Assembly: GCA_028455995.1 (NCBI GenBank)
Contig: JABELC010000008.1
Span: 619,501-683,500 of the forward strand
From: Scleromitrula shiraiana
Lineage: Eukaryota; Ascomycota; Leotiomycetes; Helotiales; Sclerotiniaceae
DNA: 64,000 bases
Direction of reading: 5' to 3'
The notes under the pieces are model-generated. The model had not been told where the DNA came from. It did no database searches and saw only the letters and a program-made list of their open reading frames with translations. Every line of letters begins with the position of its first letter. The stretch's first letter is position 1. The position numbers and the translations under genes are program-made. Of this stretch, positions 20,641-31,380 are shown piece by piece.

Positions 20641-22731
20641 CTATTCGCCGCCACCACCAATTGTCCCACCAGCTTGTTTCCAGCTTTGTGCCATGGCCAA
20701 GAAACTAGAGAGCTTCTTCGTTTGTTCATCGTCAGCTGGGAACACATAGTCTACATATTCTTCATAACTGTCATCATCCAACTTCCTTCTTCTCTTGGTC
20801 TTGCGTGGCATTTGTTTCTGTACTTTCTCGATGTCTTCTGGTGTACCATGTGTACGTTCGAAAGAGAGATGGGCGTTGAGTAGTGAGACACGCTGATAAT
20901 CTGTTAGATACTTGAATGTAGGGATTTTGACAAACGAATAACATACCTCTTCCTTAAGATCTTTATCCTTCATGCTCTTGAGTGCACGTTCGAAGACCTT
21001 TCTTGCTCGAGCCTTTGCTGCCTCACTAACAGGCTTCTCTTCGTCTTCTTCCGCCTCATCTTCGTCATCATCGGGAACATTGATTTCGAAATGAGCGTAA
21101 CTAATCCAAACCTTCACGTGGTCTGTCTTCTCTAACAATCTCTCGTACAAGTGTCGAGTACGTTCATACTCACCCTCTTCCTCTTCAAAATCGATGTATG
21201 CCTTCCATAATAGCTCTGGCATATCTAAGACTTGCTGATTAATCGCCAACTCGAAAATTGCTCGAGTACGTTCTAAGTCATCTAAACCTCGTTCGAGTTC
21301 GGCGAATTTGATCCAGGCTTGACAATTGGCTGGGTTCCATTCAATGTGCTTTTCGTAGAGAGTTCGACATCTTACGAACTCGAAAAGTTTAATCTCTAAT
21401 TCGACATAACCTTTAAAAAGTTTATCTTTTGGGCACATTCCAATGGCTTGGCCAAGAGTCTTTCTTGCCGCTGATAATTGTTGTTGTCGAATTTCGAATT
21501 GAGCCTTCATAAGCCAGATTTTGGCAAACGTAAACTTCTTGTGGGGTATCAATTTGAGACATTCTTGATAGATCTGTCTCGCTCGTTCCATATCCTTGGA
21601 CTCCATCTCCTCCCATATAGCATAAAAGATCCATAAATAGATGTAGCGTCTCCAATGTCTTTTCTCTTGGGTTGGTGGGATCTGAGCAATAGCTCTCTCA
21701 TAAACATCTCGAACTCGATCGACGTCTCCGGAAGTTTCCTCCAATCTTGCATAATCGAACCATGCGTCGTAATTTTTGGGATTCTCCTTAACTTGTTCCT
21801 CATATTGAACTCTTCGCTTCGACAAAATCACATCTTCAACACCCTCCCGATCGCCAAATTGCTTTTCAAAAGTCGTATAAGCTTTGTGGAGGGCAATAGA
21901 CTTTGATCTTGCCATACGATCTAAAGAATATTTGTAAATAGCTCGTGCGCGCTCATATTCCTTGAGCTTAGCTTCAAACCTTGCATATGCGATGAACAAT
22001 TTCTCATCCATAAACTCGTCACCTAAAGCTTCAACGGCAGTCCCGAACACTTCTCTCACAAGGTCACTAGTTCCATACTCCTCTTCAAATTTGGCCCATT
22101 TTATCCAATTTCTTGGCTCAGGATGTACCATAGTAAATCGTTGAAAGATTTCCCTGGCTCTCTGAAACTCCCCATATCTCTTCTCCAACTTGATATAACT
22201 GCTCCAAGCCGCCTCATCGGGTTCCCAAGCCATCCATCTCTCGAAAACTTGTCGTGTACCCGGAATATTGCCAAGCATTTCCTCCATGTAACAATATTTG
22301 TACCATAACTTATCAATTCTGGGTAGGATTGTGACCGCACGATCCAGTAAATTCCTTGCATGGTTGATATTTCTCGTTTTCATCTCCGCCTCGATATATC
22401 GAATCCATAATGTGACAGACGTTGAATCAACATCTAATGCGCGCTCGAAGATGGATCGTGCTCGTTTGAATTCCTTTTGTTCTAATTCCCATTGTGCATA
22501 CCTCATCCAATTGTTCATATTAATCCTATTCCTTCGCACATAGTCCTCAAACTCCTTTCGTTTTCTGCCTTGGAATTCATGGAGCTCCTCGAGATCAGCG
22601 AATCGCTGAGTTGGAGCTTGAAGGCCAGGTTCTTGACGGTCAACAGCTTCTCGCAAAAGTTGTTCCGCAGATATTTGAATGGCACTGGCGGCCTTATTCT
22701 TGACCCTTGGGGGTCCCCGACTTGACTCCAT
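20641..22731 (-). CDS. CLF1: Pre-mRNA splicing factor Clf1/Syf3 (crooked-neck HAT-repeat protein)
   Basis: The frame is open for 696 codons, but it contains a stop-free intron at 20893-20946 (54 nt, GTATGT...CTAACA...CAG). Removing it gives a 678-residue protein and joins KDKDLKEE to RVSLLNAHLSFERTHG, the expected family sequence. The protein is almost wholly HAT (half-a-TPR) repeats, e.g. NWMRYAQWELEQKEFKRARSIFERAL, LWIRYIEAEMKTRNINHARNLLDRAV and AWIKFAELERGLDDLERTRAIFELAI, with an acidic stretch (DDDEDEAEEDEE) and a basic C-terminal signal (KTKRRRK). Clf1 scaffolds the NineTeen/Prp19-associated complex during spliceosome activation. It is divergent from PRP31, with 173 bp between starts. 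Confidence 0.95.
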   Translation of the reverse strand: MESSRGPPRVKNKAASAIQISAEQLLREAVDRQEPGLQAPTQRFADLEELHEFQGRKRKEFEDYVRRNRINMNNWMRYAQWELEQKEFKRARSIFERALDVDSTSVTLWIRYIEAEMKTRNINHARNLLDRAVTILPRIDKLWYKYCYMEEMLGNIPGTRQVFERWMAWEPDEAAWSSYIKLEKRYGEFQRAREIFQRFTMVHPEPRNWIKWAKFEEEYGTSDLVREVFGTAVEALGDEFMDEKLFIAYARFEAKLKEYERARAIYKYSLDRMARSKSIALHKAYTTFEKQFGDREGVEDVILSKRRVQYEEQVKENPKNYDAWFDYARLEETSGDVDRVRDVYERAIAQIPPTQEKRHWRRYIYLWIFYAIWEEMESKDMERARQIYQECLKLIPHKKFTFAKIWLMKAQFEIRQQQLSAARKTLGQAIGMCPKDKLFKGYVELEIKLFEFVRCRTLYEKHIEWNPANCQAWIKFAELERGLDDLERTRAIFELAINQQVLDMPELLWKAYIDFEEEEGEYERTRHLYERLLEKTDHVKVWISYAHFEINVPDDDEDEAEEDEEKPVSEAAKARARKVFERALKSMKDKDLKEEVCYSFVKIPTFKYLTDYQRVSLLNAHLSFERTHGTPEDIEKVQKQMPRKTKRRRKLDDDSYEEYVDYVFPADDEQTKKLSSFLAMAQSWKQAGGTIGGGGE
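20893..20946 (-). other. CLF1: In-frame, stop-free intron of CLF1
   Basis: 54 nt (18 codons), with consensus donor GTATGT, a CTAAC branch site and CAG acceptor. Translation through it adds 18 residues that do not resemble HAT repeats, so splicing is the better model. Confidence 0.85.
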
Positions 22732-22904
22732 GATGATGTCGCAAATTAATGCGCGCTGTTAGCCTTGAAGAGTCGCGACCATAGAAGATAAAGTTGTTCA
22801 CTATCACGTGTAAGTAACGCTAGCGGCCGCTTGTTCCGAATAGCTTCTACTTTTTCAAGGTATCCATTCCACGCGCCAGTCAATATCAACAATAGCATGT
22901 CAAA
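22732..22904. promoter_or_regulatory. Shared 173-bp bidirectional promoter of CLF1 and PRP31
   Basis: The two spliceosome genes start 173 bp apart on opposite strands. The interval contains CACGTG (about 22805) and a GCGGCCGC NotI-like GC block (about 22823), the only GC-rich elements there. Coregulation is inferred from the geometry. Confidence 0.65.
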
Positions 22905-24866
22905 ATGTCGACTCTCGCAGATGAATTATTGCAAGATTTCGAGGATTCCGGATCCGATGGTGAGGATAATGCACACCTTTTTGCAGATCCGGACGAAGTT
23001 GAGGCTAGTATGAATGGCAATGTTGGGGGGCTTTCAGGCGCAAACCAAATGGAGCTTGATGGAGACGAAGAAGCAGTGGACGAGGATGACGAAATGACAG
23101 GTCTTAATAGCGGCGCTATTGATGATGAAGCAGAAGATGAAGAGGAAACCAAAGCGAAAGTTGAGAAGATGCAACTTGGGAGAATTGATGATGTACGGAG
23201 TGTGGCAGGATTGATGAAGACATTAGAACCAGTATTAGAGGTTAGTAACAGCTTTTTCTTCCCCTTCCTTCCTTTACGCTGAAGACCTATGGTTTACATC
23301 TACTCTTTCATGGTCTAGCCCTGACTCTTCTCTCGAATCTGACAGAAAATCGCACATTTTCAATCACTACCTCATGATAAACAAATGACATTTATCGGCT
23401 CCGTTGAAGATAATCCAGAATATCATTTATTGACTCAAGCAAACACACTTTCGACAAATATCGATAGCGAGATTATACTGGTGCATAAATTCATACGAGA
23501 TCATTATTCAATACGCTTCCCTGAGTTGGAAACTTTGGTCACCAATCCATTGGACTATGCTAAAGTGGTTACTATTATTGGAAATGGACCTATGGACGGA
23601 GAAAGTATCAAGGCACTTCAAACATCTAAGGATAATCGACTTGGTGCCACATTAAGATCTGTTCTAGATGGCCCATCGGTCATGATCGTCACAGTCGAAG
23701 CCACTACCACAAAAGGTCGAGAGATGTCACCAGATGAACTCGAAAGAGTCAATCGAGCTTGTGACATGACACTTGCTCTTGACAGAGCCAAAAAGACCTT
23801 AACGGACTATGTTCAATCTCGTATGAACCTCTTCGCGCCCAACTTAACCGCATTGATTGGTTCCCTGACTGCGGCACAACTCCTCAACTTTGCCGGAGGG
23901 TTAACAGGACTCGCCAAAACCCCTGCTTGTAATCTTCCTCCATTGGGCTCCAAAAAGCAATCCGGCACTGGTTTCGCTACCAATGTTGGAGTTCGACAAC
24001 AAGGATTTCTCTATCATTCACCCATCATTCAAGGTATTCCTAACGATCTCAAACGTCAAGCTATGCGAATTGTCTCTGCAAAAGTCGTTCTCGCGGCCCG
24101 AGTCGATCGCGTCCACAATAGTCCCGATGGATCCACTGGCGAAGAACTTAAGGAATCATGTCTCCACCGCTTAGAAAAGTTGACCGAGCCACCTCCCAAT
24201 AAAGGACAACGAGCACTTCCTGCACCAGATGATAAGCCCGCTCGAAAGCGAGGAGGACGTCGTGCTCGATTAGCAAAGGCTGCTACTGCTATGACTGATT
24301 TACGTAAGGCGCAAAACAGAATGGCATTTGGAAAAGAGGAGAATGAAGTTGGATATGGAACAGGTGATGGAACGAAAGGAATGGGAATGATTGGACAGGG
24401 TAATGATGGAAGAATCAGAAACATACAAATTGATCAACGTACCAAAGCGAAACTATCGGCCAAAAATAAGGGATGGGGAGGTACTACTCCAATGAGCGGG
24501 AGCGCATCTTCATTGAGAGGATTCGGTCAGGGTGCTAGTTCCAATAATATCGATCTCCGAGGGAAGGGTCTAAGAACTTCAGGAGTAGGAGGAACAAGTA
24601 CAGGAATGGGAGGAGCAACAGGAGGAACGGCTAGTAGTTTGGCGTTTACACCGGTTCAAGGATTAGAGTTGGTAGATCCCAAGAGAGTGGCTGAGATGAA
24701 GAGGAAGAGGGAAGTGGAGGAGGATAAATGGTTTAAGGGCGGTACATTTACTCAGGTTGGTAATGCTGCGAATGGGAATTCGGGTGGGAATATGGGTCCA
24801 CCACCAGCAAAGAAACAGGATAGTAGTACGGGGAAGATGGGACCTCCTGCTTTACCGAAGAAGTGA
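22905..24866 (+). CDS. PRP31: U4/U6 small nuclear ribonucleoprotein Prp31
   Basis: Exons 22905-23240 and 23346-24866 (GT-AG intron of 105 nt, phase 0), 618 residues. The acidic N-terminus (DEEAVDEDDEMTG) is followed by the NOSIC and Nop domains. Diagnostic segments are HKFIRDHYSIRFPELETLV, the Nop core ALIGSLTAAQLLNFAGGLTGLAKTPACN, and GFLYHSPIIQGIP, which contacts the U4 5' stem-loop with 15.5K/Snu13. A Lys/Arg-rich nuclear signal (ARKRGGRRARLAKAA) and the Prp31 C-terminal domain with Gly/Ser repeats follow. Prp31 bridges U4/U6 and U5 in the tri-snRNP. It shares its promoter with CLF1, so two splicing factors are expressed from one locus. Confidence 0.95.
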
Positions 24867-26699
24867 TTGATCAGTATTGGGATTGAGAATGAGATTTAGG
24901 AAGTAGCCTGAAAGTGATATGATTATGCGAGAGAAAATGGAGTTTGAGGTTCGGAATGGAATAGAGTGGATGTAGGTATTTTATGGCGTTATCTCTATCT
25001 TCCTAAGGTTTTCTATTTCCTTCATTTTTTAGGCTTGGTTGGTCGGTTTTCTTTTATTTTCATCAATGCTGATTGATACCAGAGAGAGCAAAGCAAGTAG
25101 ATATATAGGTTAGTTGGTGTGTAAGAATTATAAGAATAAGAATTTAAGAATTGGTTAAACAGCGTTTTAATGAAAGTTGATGCAATATGGTCTACCTAGT
25201 AGGTATTGTTCTCCAAGGTTTGGGTTCACCATGTCTCTTGGGTGAATGCATGAGTGGGTGGGTGAACAAATTGAATGATGAATCAAGTGATTTCATAATG
25301 ACAAGTATAGACTCTTCCAAATGTTATTTCTATATTCTATACCAGTATCGTTATCATCATCTATCATCTTTTCCCCTCTTCCTTCTTTAACATACTTTCC
25401 TACCTCCTCTCCCGCTCTCCACCACCCTCTCTTTTCACCGGAACCAACCCACCACCTCCTCCATCTACCCCATTCCCTCCTCTTTCTCTCTTTATTATAT
25501 CCCCTTCCCTCTCTTCAAATCCCCCATTCATCTATCCTCCCCAGCCCTTTTCCTTCTTCTTCTTTACTTAATCCCCAGATACCCACCCCATCATATGTTA
25601 TCCCATACCAAACCAATTCAAAACAAACATCTATAGAACTACCTTCCTTCTCGCCTCCAAAATCACACCATGAACGTCAAATATAACCCAAATCACTCTT
25701 GAGTCCAGCTAGAATTTGTAAATTGTGAATGTAATGTCATTCATTATGTATCTCATCTAACTAACTACTCTCGGTAAGTATCTATCTCTATCTCCATCTG
25801 CATCTCTATAATATTCTTTCCGTTACTTTCATCCATCTTAGTGGTCAAATATCCCATCCATATAGTATAAGCCAATAAGTGTTGATTTATTTACTATCTA
25901 TCTACTAACTTCAACACTAAGATATGATATAAGGGCCTCTTGATCCTCTCTCCGTACAGATAGATCCATCACTTGCATTTAAATTCAGTGATATTACAAT
26001 ACAATACAATGCCCTAGTAAACATTGTCTCTATACTACTTTAGCTATTTTCTTCACTTCCCCGCCAATCCCATCACATCATTAGTACTAGACAGATGGGG
26101 AGAAACGTGATAGATATGAATAGTACAACTATCTAATCTCGCATTATATCATATCACATACAACACCAATTCACACCAACATATTAACTAACCAACTACA
26201 ACATAACATGCTATCCATACAAAAAAATACAAAAACCCATTTCTTTCCCTTCCCTTCAAAATCCTTCCTCTTTCCCCAATATCCCCCAAACTTAAAACTA
26301 GCCCACATCTACACCATACCCATCTATCTAAAGCAAGATCCAACCAAAATCTAAATCCAAGCTGAAACTTGAAAGTAAATTGATCCCCGAACCTAATTTT
26401 GAACCCTTTCTTCTTTTCATTATCCCGCTCATTTAGATATATATACACTCAGATACCAAATCAAATCAAATCACATCATACACACTTTTAATATAATAAA
26501 TAAATATTTTATATATATTAACTCCAAATAATAAGTACACTATCTATTATAATATATTATCATTATTATCATCATTTTAAAAACAATATCAATAATAATA
26601 TACATTATATTCAAATTTCTATATTATATCATATTAGATCCATTATCTAAAATATCTATACTAAATCAAAATAAATTATATTATACTATATCATATTAT

Positions 26700-27060
26700 A
26701 CTATACTATCATGTTATACTATATTATATCATATCATACTATACCATACTATATCATATCATACTATATTATACCATACTATATCATATCATACTATACT
26801 ATACTATATTATATCATATCATACTATATCATATCATATTATACCATATTATATTATACCATACCATACTATACCACACTATATCATATCATACCATACC
26901 ATACCATACCATACCATACCATACCATACCATACCATACCATACCATACCATACCATACCATACCATACCATACCATACCATACCATACCATACCATACC
27001 ATACCATACCATACCATACCATACCATACCATACCATACCATACCAAACCAAATCATACC
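26700..27060. repeat. Pentanucleotide satellite (ATACC)n with degenerate flank
   Basis: 26891-27045 is a pure array of about 31 ATACC units. The preceding 190 bp are ATATC/ATACT variants of the same period. Both strands stay open and give false frames of 67-150 codons. Confidence 0.95.
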
Positions 27061-28691
27061 ATACCAACCCAAACCAAACCAAACCTCGTATCCCAACTTG
27101 AATTTAAGTTTAAATTCCCCCTTATTGATTACTAGTAGCAAAAAACAGAATAGGATAGAATAATAATAATAAGACACCATGCATACTCCTCTATCCACGG
27201 GCCTCCCATCCAATAAACCTTAAATATCAAACTCCCAACCCTAGATTTACGGATGAAAGACACGGGAACATAATAATAAGATCCTTATGCAGGTATATCC
27301 TTATCCTTATATATAGTATAGATAGCCCGCTATATGGTTAATTAATTAATTAGTTAGTTAGTTAGTTGATTGATTGATTGGTTGGTTGGTTGATGGATTA
27401 TTATAATGCTATATGATGACTATTCGCTCAGTTTATTTTTACTTATCTTTTTTGAAATCGGTTAGTATGTTATTGGTACTATGCTGCGTGTAGGATTTGA
27501 GTTTAAGTTTTCGATTTTCGATTTGGGAGTTTGGGGTTTGGATTTTAATGAACTTATTTGGTATAATTCTAAATGTATTTTAATGTTTAGGTGTATACTG
27601 TATATATATATATATATATATATATATGCATGTGAAATGAATCGATACATGTAGACTTGTAAGAGAGATCGTCGTGTAGACGTACTCTTAGACTTGCGTG
27701 GTTGACTGGCTGGTTGTTTGTTTACTGGGTATGAGAGGATGAAGATGAGGAGGGGGGAGCATGATGTATTTGAATATGTGTGTGTATATAAATAAGAAGG
27801 ATTTACAAATACCAGTCGATATATATATATCTAATGATTCATCAAACATCTCATTTTATCTCATCTCATCATCAATAATCGTAGCTCTTATACTAACACA
27901 TACACACATATATATAAACACACATATAAACATATCTATAAATATAAAAACCTAAAATCAAATCCAAATCCGACTTCTAAATCCTCTATATAGTATATAT
28001 CAATTCAATTCAATTCATCAATCAATCCAGTATCAATCAATTCAATATCAATCAATCCAATATCCATATATCCAATATCTAAAAAAAACTTCTTACTTCC
28101 CTTCCCTTCCCTTCCCTTCCCTTCCCTTTCTTTCCCTCCAACATATATATACCAGTCGATATTCACTCCCTCATCAAATAAATAAATAAATAAATAAATA
28201 CTCATGGATATCAATAAATATCCGAATCGATGGATGATAAATAAGATTTATTTATCGATAAAAATAAATGGATGGATTATAATAAATGAAATGATATGAG
28301 ATGAGATGAGATGAGATGAGATGAATATTAACATCTAACACTATACATATATATAGTATTATAAAATATTTGATTATCTAATTTATCATTTATTATTCAC
28401 TATATCATATCATATTATATTATATCATATCAAACCATCATATCATATCATATCAAAATCCACAACAAAACAAAACATAATATCGCTGACCGATTGATAT
28501 TGTGTTCCTATCTAATATCGATAAGTATATATACATATACAATACACCCTCATACCAATCAAGAATACTATCCATATAATTATAGTACTCTCATCTCACT
28601 CTCCCCCTCTCACCATCCCATCCCATCCCATCCCATCCGGCCTTTTCTTTCCTCGGAAGAAGAAATACTTTTCCTATCCATTCATTTATAT

Positions 28692-28699
28692 CCACCACC

Positions 28700-28733
<34 letters not shown>

Positions 28734-28736
28734 TCA
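28692..28736. repeat. CAC/CAT trinucleotide repeat
   Basis: Seven or more CAC units followed by CAT units. Not in any recognised gene. Confidence 0.9.
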
Positions 28737-29836
28737 CCCCCTTATACAACATATAATGTGTATGTATGTAAGCATATATCGCTCGTTGGTTCGCTCACTT
28801 GGTATCATATATGAATCCGAACCAATCCCACCGATCCATCCCAATCCAATCCAATCCAATCCAATCCAAACCTATCCAACCCCAACCCCAATTCCAAATT
28901 CCCATCCCATCCATAAAGGAGTAAGGGGGGGAAATAACAATGTCCATAAACTCCGAGTATACCATCCCATCCCGTTTCTTTCCTTTACTTTCTTTTCCTC
29001 CACTCATTATTCAAAATACATTAATCCCTTCAACCCCAACCTCATCAAGAAAAAGAAAGCGCAGAAAGATTCCTCCCTCCTCCCTTTCCTTGTATATGCA
29101 TGTACCCTCCTTCCAATCCAAGCAACACCCCAAATATATACTTCGAAAGAAGAAAGAAAGAAAAAAAGACAAGAAGTATAGGAATGGTATATATATGTAT
29201 CCCAGTACCCCAATCCAGTCCAATCCAATCCAATAAAAATCCCATTACCACCACCCAAGTAAAAAAACCAGAAAAGAAAAGAAGAAAAGAAAGAAAAAAG
29301 AAAAACAAATGATCATCATCATCATCAACGATAATAACTTTTTGCCCTTTTTTGGTGAAACACAACATGGCTTCCAATTCGAAAACGATTAAGTATCGAT
29401 CGAATACAGGACCCCAAAAACGCCCCATCACCAGATAAAAATAAAAGAAAAACCCCACACCCGACAGACAACATGTAACAAAAAGAGGCCATTAGAAAGA
29501 AAAGGAAGAGATCTTCGATCCAAAAAAGTGTGGAAGATACCCTATATGCAAGACAAGGATATAACAATTAACTTGAGTCCACAGAACGTTCATTCCAAGC
29601 TTTTTGCTTCTGCCCGGAAGTGCTGCCCCGGTGCGGGGCCGATATCCAATCTCTTGGATTTCATTCCCGTGGTAATTTTGTACGACATCGGTTGATTTTT
29701 TCTCGCCATCCTTCCTTTTCTTTGCACCCTTGATACTTGATTTTTTGGTTTCCATTGCATATTGACATGGATTATGCAACTGATTGATATCGATCTGATC
29801 ATATCAAATCAATCACCACTTGGGTGCATTCTCATC

Positions 29837-30952
29837 CTAATTCATTTTGGATGTGGCAGCTTCGGCCAAAACATCCAAGTTCCCATTGGGTGAATAATTG
29901 AGTGAAAAGGGGGTTGGAAGGTTTTGTTCAAAGAGGCCCATATCCAACGCGTCCGAAGGGGATCGCGGACTTGCAGAAACCGAATATCGACGGTCATCTA
30001 CCCATGAAAAAGGTGATGCATGGGATGATGATTGTGAGGGATTGAAAGAGCCGTGACCAGTAAAAGGAGACGCTCTCTCTAATTTAGGTCTAGATTCTTG
30101 AATGGTTCTCCCGGGTGTACGAGCTCGAGAACTAGTCTTACCGCTGTTGTTGTTGATTGATGGTGAGTTTTTGCGTACACCAGCTGCGTTGGTAAGTGGT
30201 TGCGATTTCTTAGCCTTATCCTTAGAGTGCGTCTCGAGATGTTGCTTCATGTTGTCCGATCGGGTGAACTTCTTGGTGCATCCGGGATGTGTGCATGGGA
30301 CGCTTTTTTCGGCGGTGTGAATCCTGGAATGCCGAGATGCATGACCCGATGTCGTGAAGGTCTTATCGCATCTGTGCGAGTCCTTAAAACGACATGGGAA
30401 ACGCTTTTCTTGTTTTGCACTCTTTTCTGAAGGGCCATCGTAATGCTCATCTTGATAGATGTGCTCATTCGAATACTGGAGTCGTGGAATACCAGTTTGC
30501 ATAGTTGGATATCTTGGAGAATGATCTCCTTCATATCCATATTCCCGTTCTCTTCCATCAATAGACCACCCAAAATCATGCGCGGGTCGTTTTTCGAATG
30601 AGTAGCTTCTACCATGATTGCTCATTGAAAACGTTGGTGTCATTGGTGATGCCGCCTCATTTGTAAATTGTGAATCAAATGAATCCACACGAGTAAGGCC
30701 TGGTACTGAAGAATTGGATTGGATCGACGAATTTGAGTAATTGCGAACCATGGGCTGTAATTGATATTCGGGTCTGTATTCTGGTAATTGTGCTTGGTAA
30801 TACCGAGCATTTTGTACAAACTCTCTTTGCGCAGTTTCTTCTGCAGGCTTTGGTGTGGTAGTTCTAAGAAGGGAGACTTCTCGTCCAAAAGAATCCCGTC
30901 CTTTCATTGCAGGTCTGGCTGTCGGATTCATTATGTATGCAATGTTAGACAT
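29837..30952 (-). CDS. C2H2 zinc-finger transcription factor
   Basis: Single-exon frame. I choose the ATG at 30952 (371 residues, MSNIAYIMNPTARP); the frame opens 16 codons earlier at 31000, but that extension is hydrophobic leader-like sequence. Two adjacent fingers lie at about residues 187-212 and 220-242: C-x7-C-x12-H-x3-H (PCRFKDSHRCDKTFTTSGHA region), then C-x4-C-x12-H-x3-H (CTHPGCTKKFTRSDNMKQH), joined by HTAEKSV. The SGHASRH and RSDNMKQH helices resemble stress/conidiation-type C2H2 factors of filamentous fungi. The N-terminal half is Ser/Tyr/Gln-rich and likely regulatory; the C-terminal part is Ser/Pro-rich with SPRSPSD sites for proline-directed kinases. It is the only gene recognised in about 17 kb. 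Targets unknown. Confidence 0.85.
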   Translation of the reverse strand: MSNIAYIMNPTARPAMKGRDSFGREVSLLRTTTPKPAEETAQREFVQNARYYQAQLPEYRPEYQLQPMVRNYSNSSIQSNSSVPGLTRVDSFDSQFTNEAASPMTPTFSMSNHGRSYSFEKRPAHDFGWSIDGREREYGYEGDHSPRYPTMQTGIPRLQYSNEHIYQDEHYDGPSEKSAKQEKRFPCRFKDSHRCDKTFTTSGHASRHSRIHTAEKSVPCTHPGCTKKFTRSDNMKQHLETHSKDKAKKSQPLTNAAGVRKNSPSINNNSGKTSSRARTPGRTIQESRPKLERASPFTGHGSFNPSQSSSHASPFSWVDDRRYSVSASPRSPSDALDMGLFEQNLPTPFSLNYSPNGNLDVLAEAATSKMN

Positions 30953-31339
30953 TTTGGAAAACAAGATTCGTAGTATAGATAGATACAAGAGGAATCGCAA
31001 ATTTTTTGGTTCTTTCCAAAAAGAAAGGTGAGGAGAAAAAGCACGTGAACTTTTGTTTTAGTGATCCTAATAGATACTTTTAAACTCCTAGATATGAAGA
31101 TATGGTTGTGATGAATCGGAAATCCAGTTAAGATGTTTTTATTTTATTTTTTTCGGTGTGATTGAAGTAGGTGTAGTGATTGAGAGATCAACGATGAGGA
31201 AGTTCAATTCAAGATAGAAGAAATATCAATGTAAATCAATATATAACTTTTATAAGATTGAGGTGAGAGAAGTCGAATAGAGAAAAAGGTTTACAAGAGG
31301 GGATCAAGATTATTTATTTTATTTGGTACATAAATTAAG

Positions 31340-31380
31340 TGTGTGAGTGTGAGTGAGTGAGTGAGTGAGTGAGTGAGTGG
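31340..31380. repeat. GTGA tetramer repeat
   Basis: About nine GTGA units upstream of the C2H2 gene. Confidence 0.9.

Larger units (their letters stand above)
24867..29836. other. Microsatellite-rich intergenic region
   Basis: About 5 kb without a recognisable gene. It is dominated by pyrimidine tracts (25340-25560), ATATC/ATACC pentamers (26700-27060), AT dinucleotides (27600-27627), CTTCC pentamers (28099-28130), GAGAT (28292-28322), CAC/CAT triplets (28692-28736) and CCAAT-type repeats. Open frames here are repeat translations. Confidence 0.6.

Noticed and set aside
20641..22731. CLF1 as an intronless 696-residue protein
   Set aside because: The 54-nt segment has donor, branch site and acceptor, and its removal restores the family sequence.
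26711..27213. Frames of 67-150 codons on both strands reading as alternating IPYHT or VWYGM repeats
   Set aside because: Pure products of the ATACC pentamer, with no independent protein signal.
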